NCBI GenBank assembly: GCA_964586675.1
Contig: CAZPHQ010000008.1
Coordinates: forward strand, 33,010-97,009
Direction: 5' to 3'
Length of the DNA stretch: 64,000 bases
Source of the DNA: JADLGH01 sp964586675
GTDB lineage: Bacteria; Desulfobacterota_D; UBA1144; Nemesobacterales; UBA2774
Shown: positions 9,606 through 17,936 of the stretch, piece by piece
How positions within the stretch are numbered: the first letter of the stretch is position 1
How the letters are laid out: each line of letters starts with the position of its first letter
Position numbers and translations under genes: made by a program
The notes under the pieces: model-generated
What the model was told of the DNA's origin: nothing
Database searches by the model: none
What the model saw: only the letters and a program-made list of their open reading frames with translations

Positions 9606-9623
9606 CCCTGAACTCGTTCAGGG
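9606..9623 (+). other. Hairpin between the two rlpA genes
   Basis: CCCTGAAC and GTTCAGGG form an 8-bp perfect stem with a 2-base central spacer (in practice a small loop). It ends just before the GAGGA ribosome binding site of the second rlpA. There is no T-tract, so it is probably not a terminator; it could shape mRNA stability or translation of the downstream gene. Confidence 0.4.
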
Positions 9624-9630
9624 CCGAGGA

Positions 9631-10314
9631 ATGATGAATAATAGAATCATTCTATTATTGCTGATTCTGCCAGTCGCTTTCTCGTGCGCTAAGAAAACGG
9701 TAGACACCCCACGTGTACCCAAAGCCCCCGAAGAGGGCGGGTACGTCGTAGAGGAAGGCTCTACCCAAATAGGCATAGCCTCGTGGTACGGCATAGATGA
9801 GCACGAGAACTTCGCCGCGAGCGGCGAGCGGTTCAGCAAATACGCCTACACGGCGGCCCACAAAACCCTTCCCTTGGGCACCGTGGTCAGGGTCACCAAC
9901 CTCGAAAACGGCCGCGACGTCGTAGTCGAGATAAACGACAGGGGCCCCTTCGTGAAGGGGCGCATAATCGACCTGTCCCACGCCCCGGCCGAGGCCATAG
10001 ACATGATCGGGCCGGGCACGGTCAAGGTTAAGGTCGAAGTGATTTCCTCGCCCTCCGCGCGGAGCTCGGGCACGAGCTACTTCGACCCTCATTATACGGT
10101 CCAGGTGGGCTCGTTCAGCGATCAGGGAAATGCCATGTACCTAAAGCGCCAGCTCGACCCCGACTTCGACGACGTCCGCGTCGAAACGGTAAGGCTGGGC
10201 GAAGGCGAATACTTCAGGGTAAGGGTCGGGCGGTTCTCGGACGAGGACGAAGCCGAAAGAACGGCCTCTCGGCTCAGGAGCGCGGGCCTTACGAGCAGGG
10301 TTTTGCTGGAATAA
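9631..10314 (+). CDS. rlpA: RlpA lipoprotein with C-terminal SPOR domain
   Basis: A 227-residue lipoprotein. The lipobox VAFSC gives a lipidated C19. The RlpA barrel spans roughly residues 45-140, with IGIASWYG, AASGE and VEINDRGPF keeping the Glu and Asp expected for activity. A SPOR domain (about 150-227, starting HYTVQVGSFSDQG) should bind denuded glycans at the septum. This is the canonical RlpA layout, placing the enzyme at the division site on the inner face of the outer membrane. ATGATG offers two adjacent starts; GAGGA lies directly upstream. It forms a probable two-gene unit with the shorter rlpA. Confidence 0.9.
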   Translation: MMNNRIILLLLILPVAFSCAKKTVDTPRVPKAPEEGGYVVEEGSTQIGIASWYGIDEHENFAASGERFSKYAYTAAHKTLPLGTVVRVTNLENGRDVVVEINDRGPFVKGRIIDLSHAPAEAIDMIGPGTVKVKVEVISSPSARSSGTSYFDPHYTVQVGSFSDQGNAMYLKRQLDPDFDDVRVETVRLGEGEYFRVRVGRFSDEDEAERTASRLRSAGLTSRVLLE

Positions 10315-10386
10315 TCGGCCGCCCGGCGTTTTTCCTCCTTTAGTCCCGATAATCTGTTAAAATTAAAAAAATACAAGGAAAGGTTT

Positions 10387-11259
10387 ATGGACGAATTCGT
10401 AAAATCGCACGGCCTCGGTAACGACTACTTCGTGCTCGATTCATCGGCCCTCTCTTTCGCCGTGACGCCGGGCGCGACGAGGCTCCTCTGCGACAGGAAC
10501 TACGGCGTCGGCTCAGACGGCATACTCCTTCTCACGCGGTCGAACAGGGCCGATTTCGGGCTCCGCATTCTGAACCCCGACGGGAGCGAGGCCGAAAAGA
10601 GCGGGAACGGCCTCAGGATATTCGCCAAGTACATCTACGAGCACGGACACACGCAAAATAAAACGTTCAGAATAGACACGCTCGGCGGCGTCGTAACGGC
10701 CGAGCTCGAAGTCTCGGAAAACGGCAGGGTCCCGTTCGTCACTGTCGAGATGGGGCAGGCCGTATTTAACAGCACGGAAATACCCGTAGCCGGCGAGGAG
10801 CGCGAGGTCGTCGACGAGGAGATAAGGGTCAACGGCGAGATAGCGAGGATCACGGCCGTCTCCGTCGGAAACCCTCACTGCGTCGTATTCGTCGACGAGC
10901 TGGACGAAGGCTTCACACGCAAGCTCGGCCCGCTTCTCGAAAACCACGAGCTTTTCCCAAACAGGATTAACGTCCAGTTCGCAAAGGTCCTCTCGCCGGA
11001 GAAGGTCTCTATTCTCATATGGGAAAGGGGAGCCGGATACACGCTCGCCTCGGGGAGCAGCTCGTGCGCCGTCGCGGCCGCCTGCGTGAAGAACGGCTTT
11101 ACGGTCAGAAAGCTGACGGTATCCATGCCCGGCGGCGAGCTCGACATCGAGATAAGGGAAGACTGGACGATAAAGATGCGGGGCCCCGTCGAAGAGGTCA
11201 CGTCCGGCACGCTCAGCCCGGACCTTCTCGACAGGATAAAGTCGCTCCCCGCCGAATGA
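10387..11259 (+). CDS. dapF: Diaminopimelate epimerase family protein lacking both catalytic cysteines
   Basis: A 290-residue protein with the two-lobed DapF fold. Family landmarks are HGLGNDYF at the N-terminus, GSDGILLL, NPDGSEAE with SGNGLR, VSVGNPHC and ERGAGYTLASG. DapF interconverts LL- and meso-diaminopimelate for lysine and peptidoglycan, using one cysteine in each lobe as acid and base. Here the first position is S72 (SGNGLR instead of CGNG) and the second is S222 (LASGSSSC instead of LACGTGAC); C227 is the usual non-catalytic cysteine. The codons are AGC and TCG. The rest of the active site looks preserved. It may be a slow or altered epimerase, or have another substrate. The AAGGAAAGG ribosome binding site is strong. 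Confidence 0.82.
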   Translation: MDEFVKSHGLGNDYFVLDSSALSFAVTPGATRLLCDRNYGVGSDGILLLTRSNRADFGLRILNPDGSEAEKSGNGLRIFAKYIYEHGHTQNKTFRIDTLGGVVTAELEVSENGRVPFVTVEMGQAVFNSTEIPVAGEEREVVDEEIRVNGEIARITAVSVGNPHCVVFVDELDEGFTRKLGPLLENHELFPNRINVQFAKVLSPEKVSILIWERGAGYTLASGSSSCAVAAACVKNGFTVRKLTVSMPGGELDIEIREDWTIKMRGPVEEVTSGTLSPDLLDRIKSLPAE

Positions 11260-11286
11260 CGGATCTGTTAATCGAATACTCTGTTC

Positions 11287-11301
11287 CCGGCCGCCGGCCG
11301 G
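11287..11301 (+). terminator. GC hairpin after dapF
   Basis: CCGGCC and GGCCGG pair across a GCC loop and are followed by TTTAATCGTT. The stem is 6 bp and the T-tract short, so termination would be weak. It lies 13 bases before the next ATG and could also act as a leader structure for the amidohydrolase gene. Confidence 0.35.
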
Positions 11302-11314
11302 TTTAATCGTTGCC

Positions 11315-12571
11315 ATGAAAACGTTCATACTCTCGGCGGGAACCGTGCTTCCCGTTTCCTCGAAGCCTCTTAAAGGCGCCTCGGTCCTCGTTTCCGACGG
11401 AAAAATCAGGGAAGTCGGAAAAACTGCGACCCTTTCGAAAAAACACCCCGGCGTTCCGGAGATAAAGCTCGGAAGCGGCACGCTTCTTCCCGGATTTATC
11501 AACGGTCATACGCACCTCGAGCTCGGATGGACACAGGCCGAGATAGGCGCGTTCAGAGGCTTTACCGGATGGCTCGAGCAGCTGATCGTCTCCAAGGGAA
11601 CGCCCATACTCGAAGAGACTATAGCGGCGTCGGTGTCGGAAGGCGTGAAGAGCCTCGTCTCGTCGGGCGTGACGACAGTGGGTGAAATATCGTCATACGG
11701 CGGCATCGACAAGGCCATACTCGAAAGGTCGGGCCTGAGGACGGTCCTCTTCAGGGAAATACTCGACAGCAACGAGCACAGGACGGATTTTAACTTCAGG
11801 CCCGGAGAGGGCCTTCTCGAAGAGAGGCCATTCCCGCACGCTCCCTATTCCTGCAGCCCGAGGCTCCTCCGAAAGGTCTTCCGCGCCCATCACAAAAACG
11901 GCGTCCCGTTCGGGATGCATCTCGCGGAAAGTCCCGACGAGGTGGAATTCGTAAAATGCTGCGCCAACAGGATAGAGGGAAAGATATTCAAGCTCATAGG
12001 GAAGGAGTCCTTCGAAAGACCGGCGGCAGAGAGCCCTTATGCCTACTTCTCGAAGATGGGACTATCGGAGGGCGACAGGGTAACCCTGGTACACATGATA
12101 AGGGTCGGAAAGGAAGAGGCTGACGAAATCTCCCGTCTCGGGCTCGGCATAGTCCTCTGCCCGAGGAGTAACCTCTTCCTCCAGGCCGGAGCGCCGCCCT
12201 TCTCATATTATTCCGGCATCGAAAGGCTCGGCATCGGGACGGACGGCCTTTCGAGTAACTACAACCTCGACTTCTTCGAGGAGCTCCGCGCGTTTCATCT
12301 CCTGATGTCACAGGCGATGGGCGAAAAGGCGGCGTTCAAATCGGTCCACGCGGCGACGCTCGGCGGCGCGGGCGCACTCTACCTCGAAGAGAAAACCGGA
12401 AGCATCGATCCCGGAAAAGAGGCCGACCTAATATACATCGATGCGCCGGGAAAATTCAGGGATCCTTACCTATCCGTAATCTCGACCGGGTCCGCGAACC
12501 TCGGCCTGGTCATGGCGGCCGGCAGGGTGCTCCATAAAAAAGACGGAATCCCGTTTCCCGGTTCCGTATAA
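11315..12571 (+). CDS. Amidohydrolase, candidate aminodeoxyfutalosine deaminase
   Basis: A 418-residue metal-dependent hydrolase of the cytosine/SAH-deaminase branch of the amidohydrolase superfamily. Metal and catalytic residues are visible: H65 and H67 in GHTHLEL, H202 and E205 in GMHLAES, H260 in LVHM, and D310 in GTDGLSS. The branch usually deaminates aminated purines or pyrimidines. Because the same window encodes MqnA and MqnD, a plausible role is deamination of 6-amino-6-deoxyfutalosine (MqnX) in the futalosine pathway. This is inference from context; guanine or other nucleoside deamination remains possible. The Shine-Dalgarno sequence is poor. It is convergent with the FAD/Fe-S dehydrogenase. 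Confidence 0.6.
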   Translation: MKTFILSAGTVLPVSSKPLKGASVLVSDGKIREVGKTATLSKKHPGVPEIKLGSGTLLPGFINGHTHLELGWTQAEIGAFRGFTGWLEQLIVSKGTPILEETIAASVSEGVKSLVSSGVTTVGEISSYGGIDKAILERSGLRTVLFREILDSNEHRTDFNFRPGEGLLEERPFPHAPYSCSPRLLRKVFRAHHKNGVPFGMHLAESPDEVEFVKCCANRIEGKIFKLIGKESFERPAAESPYAYFSKMGLSEGDRVTLVHMIRVGKEEADEISRLGLGIVLCPRSNLFLQAGAPPFSYYSGIERLGIGTDGLSSNYNLDFFEELRAFHLLMSQAMGEKAAFKSVHAATLGGAGALYLEEKTGSIDPGKEADLIYIDAPGKFRDPYLSVISTGSANLGLVMAAGRVLHKKDGIPFPGSV

Positions 12572-15472
12572 TCAGAGCGGCTGATCTTCCTCGTCCAGCC
12601 TCTCCGCCAGGACCTCTGCAATGTGTCTTACGCGCCTCCCCGTAAAGTGCTCTATCTGGTGCCTGCACGAAACGCCCGACACCGCTACGACAGCTCCGGC
12701 GGCTGCATTCCTGACGGCGGGAAAGAGGCGGTCCTCGCCTATTGCCTTCGATACGGCGTAGTGCTCGCTCTCGTAGCCAAAGCTCCCCGCCATCCCGCAG
12801 CACCCGGCGTTAGTTTCCGTAACGCCGCACCCGGCTATTTCGAGGAGCCCGACGGGCGCCCCCGTTCCAGTCATCGCCCTCTGGTGGCAGTGACCGTGAT
12901 AGAGAATGTCCTCTCCGCCGGGCTTCCATCTCGTGAGGCTCATCACGTCCCCCGCCTCGCCGAATAAAAACTCGTCGAGGAGATAGGAATTCTTCGCGAG
13001 CACGGCAGCGTCTTTGTCGCCCGGAAGAAGGTCCGGATATTCGTCCCTGAACGTCAATACGCAGCTCGGCTCGGTTCCGACGACGGGAATCCCGTCCCTC
13101 GTGTACCCTGAGAGGAGCGAGGCGTTTATCCGGGCGTTTTTCTTCGCCTCCTTGAGCATGCCCTTGCTTATCATGGGTCTCCCGCAGCATGCACGCTTCA
13201 GGGCGAGAATAACCTCGAACCCGGCGGCCTCCAGAAGCCCGACGGCGGCCTTCCCGACCTCCGGCTGGTAGTAGCTCACCCACGTATCGTGAAAGTAAAG
13301 GACCTTGCCTTTGTTTGCGACGCGCGCCTTCGCGGGTCTTCTCCGGAACCATTCAGTGAAGCTCTCTTCGGACAGTGCCGGCAGTGTTCTTTCGCCGCTG
13401 ATACCGAGGCGAGACAATATGCCTTTCCCGGCGCCGCTTTTCACGAACGCATTCGAGAGCCCGGGAAGAATGGCAGCCGCTTTGCTCATGCCGTGTATGT
13501 TCCCGAACATGCGGTCCCGGAGCGATATTCCGTGTGCGTCGTTATAATGCGCGAGGAACTCGCTCTTCATCTTCGCGGCGTCGACAGCCGAGGGGCACTC
13601 GCTCCTACACGCCTTGCACGAGATGCAGAGGTCGAACGCCTCCCGCATCTCTTTCCCAGTCAGAAATTCCTTCCCGGCCCTTCCTGAAAGAACTGCTCTT
13701 AGCGCGTTTGCCCGCGCCCTGGTAGTATCCCTCTCGTCGCGGGTCGCGATGTAAGAGGGGCACATTATCCCCTCGCCGAGCTTTCTGCAGACGCCTTGCC
13801 CGCTGCACATATCCGCCGCGCCTAAAAATCCTTCGTCCGACGACCAGTCGAGGTAAGTCCGGATTTCATAGGGCGAGTACCCCGGCCCGAATCTCATGTC
13901 GCTGTCGGGCGGCGCGGGGTCGACTATCTTCCCCGGGTTCATCAGCCCGCGCGGGTCGAATGCCTCCTTCAGCTTCCGCATGGCGCTGTAAAGCCCGGGC
14001 CCGAAAAACCTCTCGTTGAGATAGCTTCGCTGGAGCCCGTCCCCGTGCTCGCCGCTCATCACGCCGCCGTACCTCAAGGCGAGCGCGAAGGCCCCGTCCA
14101 TGAGCTCATTCATTGCGGTGACCCCGTCCCGCGTTTTCAGGTTGACGAGCGGCCTCACATGAAGGCACCCGGCGCTCGCGTGCCCGTAAAACGCCGCCCT
14201 AGTGCTGAACCTCCCTATGAGCTCCGTTACGTCGGCGACGTACCGCGGAAGATTCTCGACGGGAACGGAAACGTCTTCGATGCAGGGTATGGGCTTGTAA
14301 TCGCCGCGCCTGCTCATGAGTATCCCGAGCCCCGCCCTGCGTATCGTCCAGACGTCCGCCTGTTCCCCTGGCGTATCAGCGTACGTCACTTCGCAGCCGA
14401 TTTTTTTCTCACTCAGAAACGCCGCCAGCCCGCGCGTCTTCTTCTCCGCTTCGGCCTCCGTCTCGCCGTAGAACTCGACGACGAGAAGCGCCTCGGGGTC
14501 TTCTCCGGTGAACGTCAGCCTGCGTCCGAGCCCCGGCAGCTTTCTTGCGAGCTCTATGATCATCGAGTCTATGAGCTCGACGGCTGACGGCTCACGCGTG
14601 AGAATAGGCGTCACAGCCTCCATGGCGGAGGCGACGCTCCCGAATTCAAGCACGGCGAGGCGCGTATGCTTCGGCTTCGGGACTAGCTTCAGAATTAGCT
14701 CGGATGCGATGCCGAGCGTACCCTCCGCCCCGGCCAGGAGTTTTGCGGGATTAAACGGCTCTTCCAGGAAATAGTTCAGGCTGTAGCCGGACGCCCTCCG
14801 CCAGTGCTTCGGAAATTCGGTTTTGATCATCCCGCTGAATTCGCTCTTTATCCACATGAGCTTCGAGAAAAGCTCCCCCTCCGCCCCGCCTGGTTTCGGC
14901 GTCTCTCCATTCGAGAAAGCCCTGAGCCTCGCCTCTCCGCCGTCCGGTAAAATCACTCTCGCTGCGGCGACGTTATCCCCCGCCATGCCGTAAAGGATCG
15001 AATGAGCCCCGGTCGAATTATTCCCCACGGCCCCGCCGACGGTCGCTATCCTTGCAGTCGAAGGATCGGGCCCGAACATGAGCCCTGTATGTGCGATGCT
15101 CCGGTTAAGGCCCTCTAAATAAATCCCCGGCTCGACGCGTACAGTCCCCGCCTCGGCGTCGATTTCGATGATCCTGTTGAGATATTTCGAGAAGTCGAGG
15201 ATGAGCGCCTTTCCGACGGCCTGCCCGGCGAGGCTCGTCCCGCCGCCGCGCGGCAGTATCGGGATTCCATGCTTCGCCGCCAGCTCGACCGTCTTGAATA
15301 CGTCTTCCGCGCTCCGGGGTATGACGACGCCGACGGGCTCTATCTGGTAGTTGCTCGCGTCAGTACTGTAGAGAATCCTGCTCAGCCTGTCGAATCGTAT
15401 CTCGCATTCGAGCTCTCGTGCTAGCTCCTTCTCAAGCTCTGTTCGTGCGTTCGGGTCGGGCATCGGCGGCAT
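12572..15472 (-). CDS. FAD-linked D-2-hydroxyacid dehydrogenase fused to Fe-S/CCG module (YdiJ-like)
   Basis: A 966-residue fusion. Residues 1-530 form an FAD-binding type 4 (GlcD/VAO) dehydrogenase with LPRGGGTSLAGQ near 75, GGAVGNNSTGAHS near 148 and the C-terminal SGEHGDGLQRSYL near 480. Residues about 560-700 hold ferredoxin-type cysteines (CSGQGVC, MCPS and CISCKACRSECPS), suggesting two [4Fe-4S] clusters. The C-terminal third has two CCG motifs (CCGRPM and GCCGMAG) as in GlpC/heterodisulfide-reductase-type subunits. E. coli YdiJ, of the same architecture, oxidises D-2-hydroxyglutarate. The likely role is oxidation of D-lactate, D-2-hydroxyglutarate or glycolate with electrons passed to quinone. 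It is a single gene, divergent from cofC. Confidence 0.85.
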   Translation of the reverse strand: MPPMPDPNARTELEKELARELECEIRFDRLSRILYSTDASNYQIEPVGVVIPRSAEDVFKTVELAAKHGIPILPRGGGTSLAGQAVGKALILDFSKYLNRIIEIDAEAGTVRVEPGIYLEGLNRSIAHTGLMFGPDPSTARIATVGGAVGNNSTGAHSILYGMAGDNVAAARVILPDGGEARLRAFSNGETPKPGGAEGELFSKLMWIKSEFSGMIKTEFPKHWRRASGYSLNYFLEEPFNPAKLLAGAEGTLGIASELILKLVPKPKHTRLAVLEFGSVASAMEAVTPILTREPSAVELIDSMIIELARKLPGLGRRLTFTGEDPEALLVVEFYGETEAEAEKKTRGLAAFLSEKKIGCEVTYADTPGEQADVWTIRRAGLGILMSRRGDYKPIPCIEDVSVPVENLPRYVADVTELIGRFSTRAAFYGHASAGCLHVRPLVNLKTRDGVTAMNELMDGAFALALRYGGVMSGEHGDGLQRSYLNERFFGPGLYSAMRKLKEAFDPRGLMNPGKIVDPAPPDSDMRFGPGYSPYEIRTYLDWSSDEGFLGAADMCSGQGVCRKLGEGIMCPSYIATRDERDTTRARANALRAVLSGRAGKEFLTGKEMREAFDLCISCKACRSECPSAVDAAKMKSEFLAHYNDAHGISLRDRMFGNIHGMSKAAAILPGLSNAFVKSGAGKGILSRLGISGERTLPALSEESFTEWFRRRPAKARVANKGKVLYFHDTWVSYYQPEVGKAAVGLLEAAGFEVILALKRACCGRPMISKGMLKEAKKNARINASLLSGYTRDGIPVVGTEPSCVLTFRDEYPDLLPGDKDAAVLAKNSYLLDEFLFGEAGDVMSLTRWKPGGEDILYHGHCHQRAMTGTGAPVGLLEIAGCGVTETNAGCCGMAGSFGYESEHYAVSKAIGEDRLFPAVRNAAAGAVVAVSGVSCRHQIEHFTGRRVRHIAEVLAERLDEEDQPL

Positions 15473-15639
15473 TCTTAAGTTTAGTATAACTTGCGTGCGT
15501 GCGTCTTAGCCAATCGCGGACCCTTCGCCCCGCAGCGTGCCGTTAATTACAGACTTCCTTCAAATACAGGTATCATAACGTGTTTTTCTGCCGGGGGGGC
15601 GAACACGCTTTTCGTATTCCGTCCGGCGCGGACACGCTA

Positions 15640-16293
15640 ATGAAATTCGTCATTGTCCCGGTAAAGGATCTGTCGCAAGCAAAGAACAGGCTCTCCTCGC
15701 TCCTGCCCCAGGACGTGAGGACCGACATCGCCTACGCCATGCTGGAGGACGTCCTTAAAGCGCTCGGCGCGGCGCGGCTTCCCGACAGGAAGCTCGTCGT
15801 CACGATGGATAAAAGGGCGGCTGAGATAGCGCGCGGCCTCGGCATAGATGTGCTCGAAGAGACGGAGCAGAAGGGTGAGAGCCTCTCGGTCGACGAGGCT
15901 TCGGTCGCATGCAAGAAAATGGGCGCGACGTCCGTTCTCGTGATCCCAGGCGACGCGCCGCTCATCACCGCTTCCGACATAGACGCGGTTCTCGAAAGGG
16001 AGCTCCCGCCGCCGTCGGCTGTGCTCGTTCCGGCCAGGGATTATATGGGCACGAACGCCATACTCAGGAATCCGCCCGACGCCTTCCCTTCCATGTTCGG
16101 CCACGACAGCTTCAGGAAACACAAGGACGAGGCCGTGCGCCTGGGGGTTCGTATAGAATCCTTCGAGAATCCGAGGATCGCGCTCGACATAGACCATCCC
16201 GAGGATTTAAAAGAATTCGCGTCCGTCGAAAGCGACACGATTACACGGAGACTTCTATCACGCCTGGGTCTCGTGGATAAAATCACGGGCTGA
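15640..16293 (+). CDS. cofC: 2-phospholactate/phosphoenolpyruvate guanylyltransferase
   Basis: A 217-residue CofC (FbiD in actinobacteria) nucleotidyltransferase. The N-terminus MKFVIVPVKDLSQAKNRL matches the family, which links GTP to 2-phospholactate or phosphoenolpyruvate to make the F420 side-chain precursor. VIPGDAPLI supplies the metal-binding Asp and DIDHPEDL the C-terminal motif. I chose the ATG at 15640 because homology begins there; an upstream GTG at 15580 adds 20 unrelated residues. No other cof/fbi gene is in the window. Its presence implies the cell makes F420, which fits the luciferase-like oxidoreductase at 36098-37102. A general sugar-phosphate nucleotidyltransferase is a less likely alternative. 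Confidence 0.82.
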   Translation: MKFVIVPVKDLSQAKNRLSSLLPQDVRTDIAYAMLEDVLKALGAARLPDRKLVVTMDKRAAEIARGLGIDVLEETEQKGESLSVDEASVACKKMGATSVLVIPGDAPLITASDIDAVLERELPPPSAVLVPARDYMGTNAILRNPPDAFPSMFGHDSFRKHKDEAVRLGVRIESFENPRIALDIDHPEDLKEFASVESDTITRRLLSRLGLVDKITG

Positions 16294-16299
16294 AGCCCG
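16286..16299. terminator. Short hairpin between convergent cofC and aldehyde dehydrogenase
   Basis: CGGGC-TGAA-GCCCG forms a 5-bp GC stem whose loop contains the cofC stop codon; CGTTCTTTGG follows. It lies in the 17-base gap between two converging genes and may help end transcripts from the left. The stem is short and the T-tract weak. Confidence 0.35.
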
Positions 16300-16310
16300 G
16301 CGTTCTTTGG

Positions 16311-17744
16311 CTAGTAATTCAGATTCACCGCCAGGAGTTTCAGCTCGGTCATTTCTTCCATGGCGTAACGGACCCCCTCCCTGCCGACGCCCGAATCCTT
16401 AACGCCGCCGTAGGGCATGTTCTCCACCCTGAAGCTCGGGTAGTCGTTCACGATTACGCCCCCTACTTCGAGGGTGGAATAAGCTTTGAACGCTTTCTTG
16501 ATATCCTTCGTGAAGATACCGGCCTGGAGCCCGTAACGGGAATCGTTCACTTTGGCCAGCACGTCGTCGAAATCGCTGTACCTCTCGGCGCAGACCACCG
16601 GCCCGAACACCTCTTCCCGGACGACCCTGCATATCGGCGGCACGTCCACGAGCACGGTAGGCTGAATGATATTCCCGTCCCTCTCCCCGCCGGTCAGTAT
16701 CTTCCCGCCGCTCTCGACAGCCTCCTCTATCCATTCCATTATCCTGTCGGCGGCTCCCTTATCTATGACGGGTCCGACGTCCGTGTCTTCCAGCATAGGG
16801 TCCCCGGTCTTGAGCTTTCGGGTCTCCCCGACGAATCTTTCAATAAACCCGTCGAACGCCTTTTCATGGATATATATTCTCTGGACGGATATGCAGCTCT
16901 GCCCGGCCTGGTAGAACGCGCCCCACGCGTTCCTCGCCGCGGCGAACGCGATGTCCGGCGGGTCCTCGTCTATGATAGTCGCGGCGTTCCCTCCGAGCTC
17001 GAGCGTCACTTTCTTCTTCGAGAACTTTTCCATCAGCTCCCAGCCTATTTCGTCGCTGCCCGTGAACGAGACCTTTCTAACACGGTCGTCTCCCAGCACG
17101 GGCTCTATGTCGGCGCCGGGAAGGGGCAGTATGTTGAGGACGCCCGCCGGAAGCCCGGCCTCCATGGCCACCTCTCCCAGCATTAGGGCCGAAAGCGGAG
17201 TCTGCGAAGCGGGTTTCAGTATCATAACGTTCCCCGACGCCGTAGCAGGGGCGACTTTATGCGCCACGAGGTTAAGCGGAAAGTTAAAGGGCGATATCCC
17301 GGCGACGATGCCCAGCGGAAAGCGTCTCGCCATGCCGAACATTCCATCTCCGCCCGGCGCGAGGTCCATCGGCACGAGCTCGCCTTCGCCGAACCTCCCG
17401 GCCTCGTCGGCCGCGGCCGAAAACGTCGCCGTACCGCGCCCCGCTTCGACGCGCGCGGTCTTGAGCGGCTTCCCCCCTTCGAGAACGAGGGTCCTCGCGA
17501 ACTCCTCCTTTCTCTTCTCGATGCCGTCGGCTATGTTTCTGAGTATCCTCCTCCGCTCGTGGCTCGGGCTCGACCTGAATTTCCGGAACGCCTCCTCCGC
17601 ATAGCCTATCGCCTCAAGCGCGCTTTTCTTTGCCGGTATGTTTATAACGCCGGCGACCTCCCCGTCGTAAGGGCTTTTTATCTCCTTTTTTCTTTCCCCT
17701 GTCTCCCACTTTCCGTTTACGAGATATCCGAACTCTCTCGGCAT
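16311..17744 (-). CDS. NAD(P)-dependent aldehyde dehydrogenase
   Basis: A 477-residue aldehyde dehydrogenase of normal length. The oxyanion Asn is N154 (SPFNFPLN), the cofactor-site Lys K177, the general base E249 (LELGGNA) and the nucleophile C284 (GQSCISVQR). The overall pattern resembles the lactaldehyde / GAPN-like ALDH group. Substrate is not determined by sequence. Convergent placement 17 bases from cofC raises the possibility of a lactaldehyde dehydrogenase (CofA) supplying lactate for F420, as proposed for Methanocaldococcus; that is an inference from position only. Succinate-semialdehyde or glyceraldehyde-3-phosphate oxidation are equally open. Confidence 0.85.
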   Translation of the reverse strand: MPREFGYLVNGKWETGERKKEIKSPYDGEVAGVINIPAKKSALEAIGYAEEAFRKFRSSPSHERRRILRNIADGIEKRKEEFARTLVLEGGKPLKTARVEAGRGTATFSAAADEAGRFGEGELVPMDLAPGGDGMFGMARRFPLGIVAGISPFNFPLNLVAHKVAPATASGNVMILKPASQTPLSALMLGEVAMEAGLPAGVLNILPLPGADIEPVLGDDRVRKVSFTGSDEIGWELMEKFSKKKVTLELGGNAATIIDEDPPDIAFAAARNAWGAFYQAGQSCISVQRIYIHEKAFDGFIERFVGETRKLKTGDPMLEDTDVGPVIDKGAADRIMEWIEEAVESGGKILTGGERDGNIIQPTVLVDVPPICRVVREEVFGPVVCAERYSDFDDVLAKVNDSRYGLQAGIFTKDIKKAFKAYSTLEVGGVIVNDYPSFRVENMPYGGVKDSGVGREGVRYAMEEMTELKLLAVNLNY

Positions 17745-17893
17745 GATCAGGCTCCGTTGTGCGCAGGCTTTATTCTAATTATAGGAGACGTGCGCCGCTT
17801 TACCAACAGCTGCGTTCAGACAGTTATGTATTTTAAAGCGGGTGACTACAACTAAGGGTGTAATTGTCTGTGGCAGGAAGTGGGTACAGAATC

Positions 17894-17927
17894 CCCCGCC
17901 GGGCGGGCTTCCGTCCGCCCGGCGGGG
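17894..17927 (-). terminator. Strong GC hairpin downstream of mqnD
   Basis: CCCCGCCGGGCGG and CCGCCCGGCGGGG pair perfectly over 13 bp around an 8-base loop. It lies about 10 bases past the mqnD stop, at the end of the minus-strand gene cluster. There is no long T-tract on the minus strand, so it may stabilise the transcript 3' end or need Rho, but its place and strength suit an operon end. Confidence 0.55.
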
Positions 17928-17936
17928 CTCTCTAAT

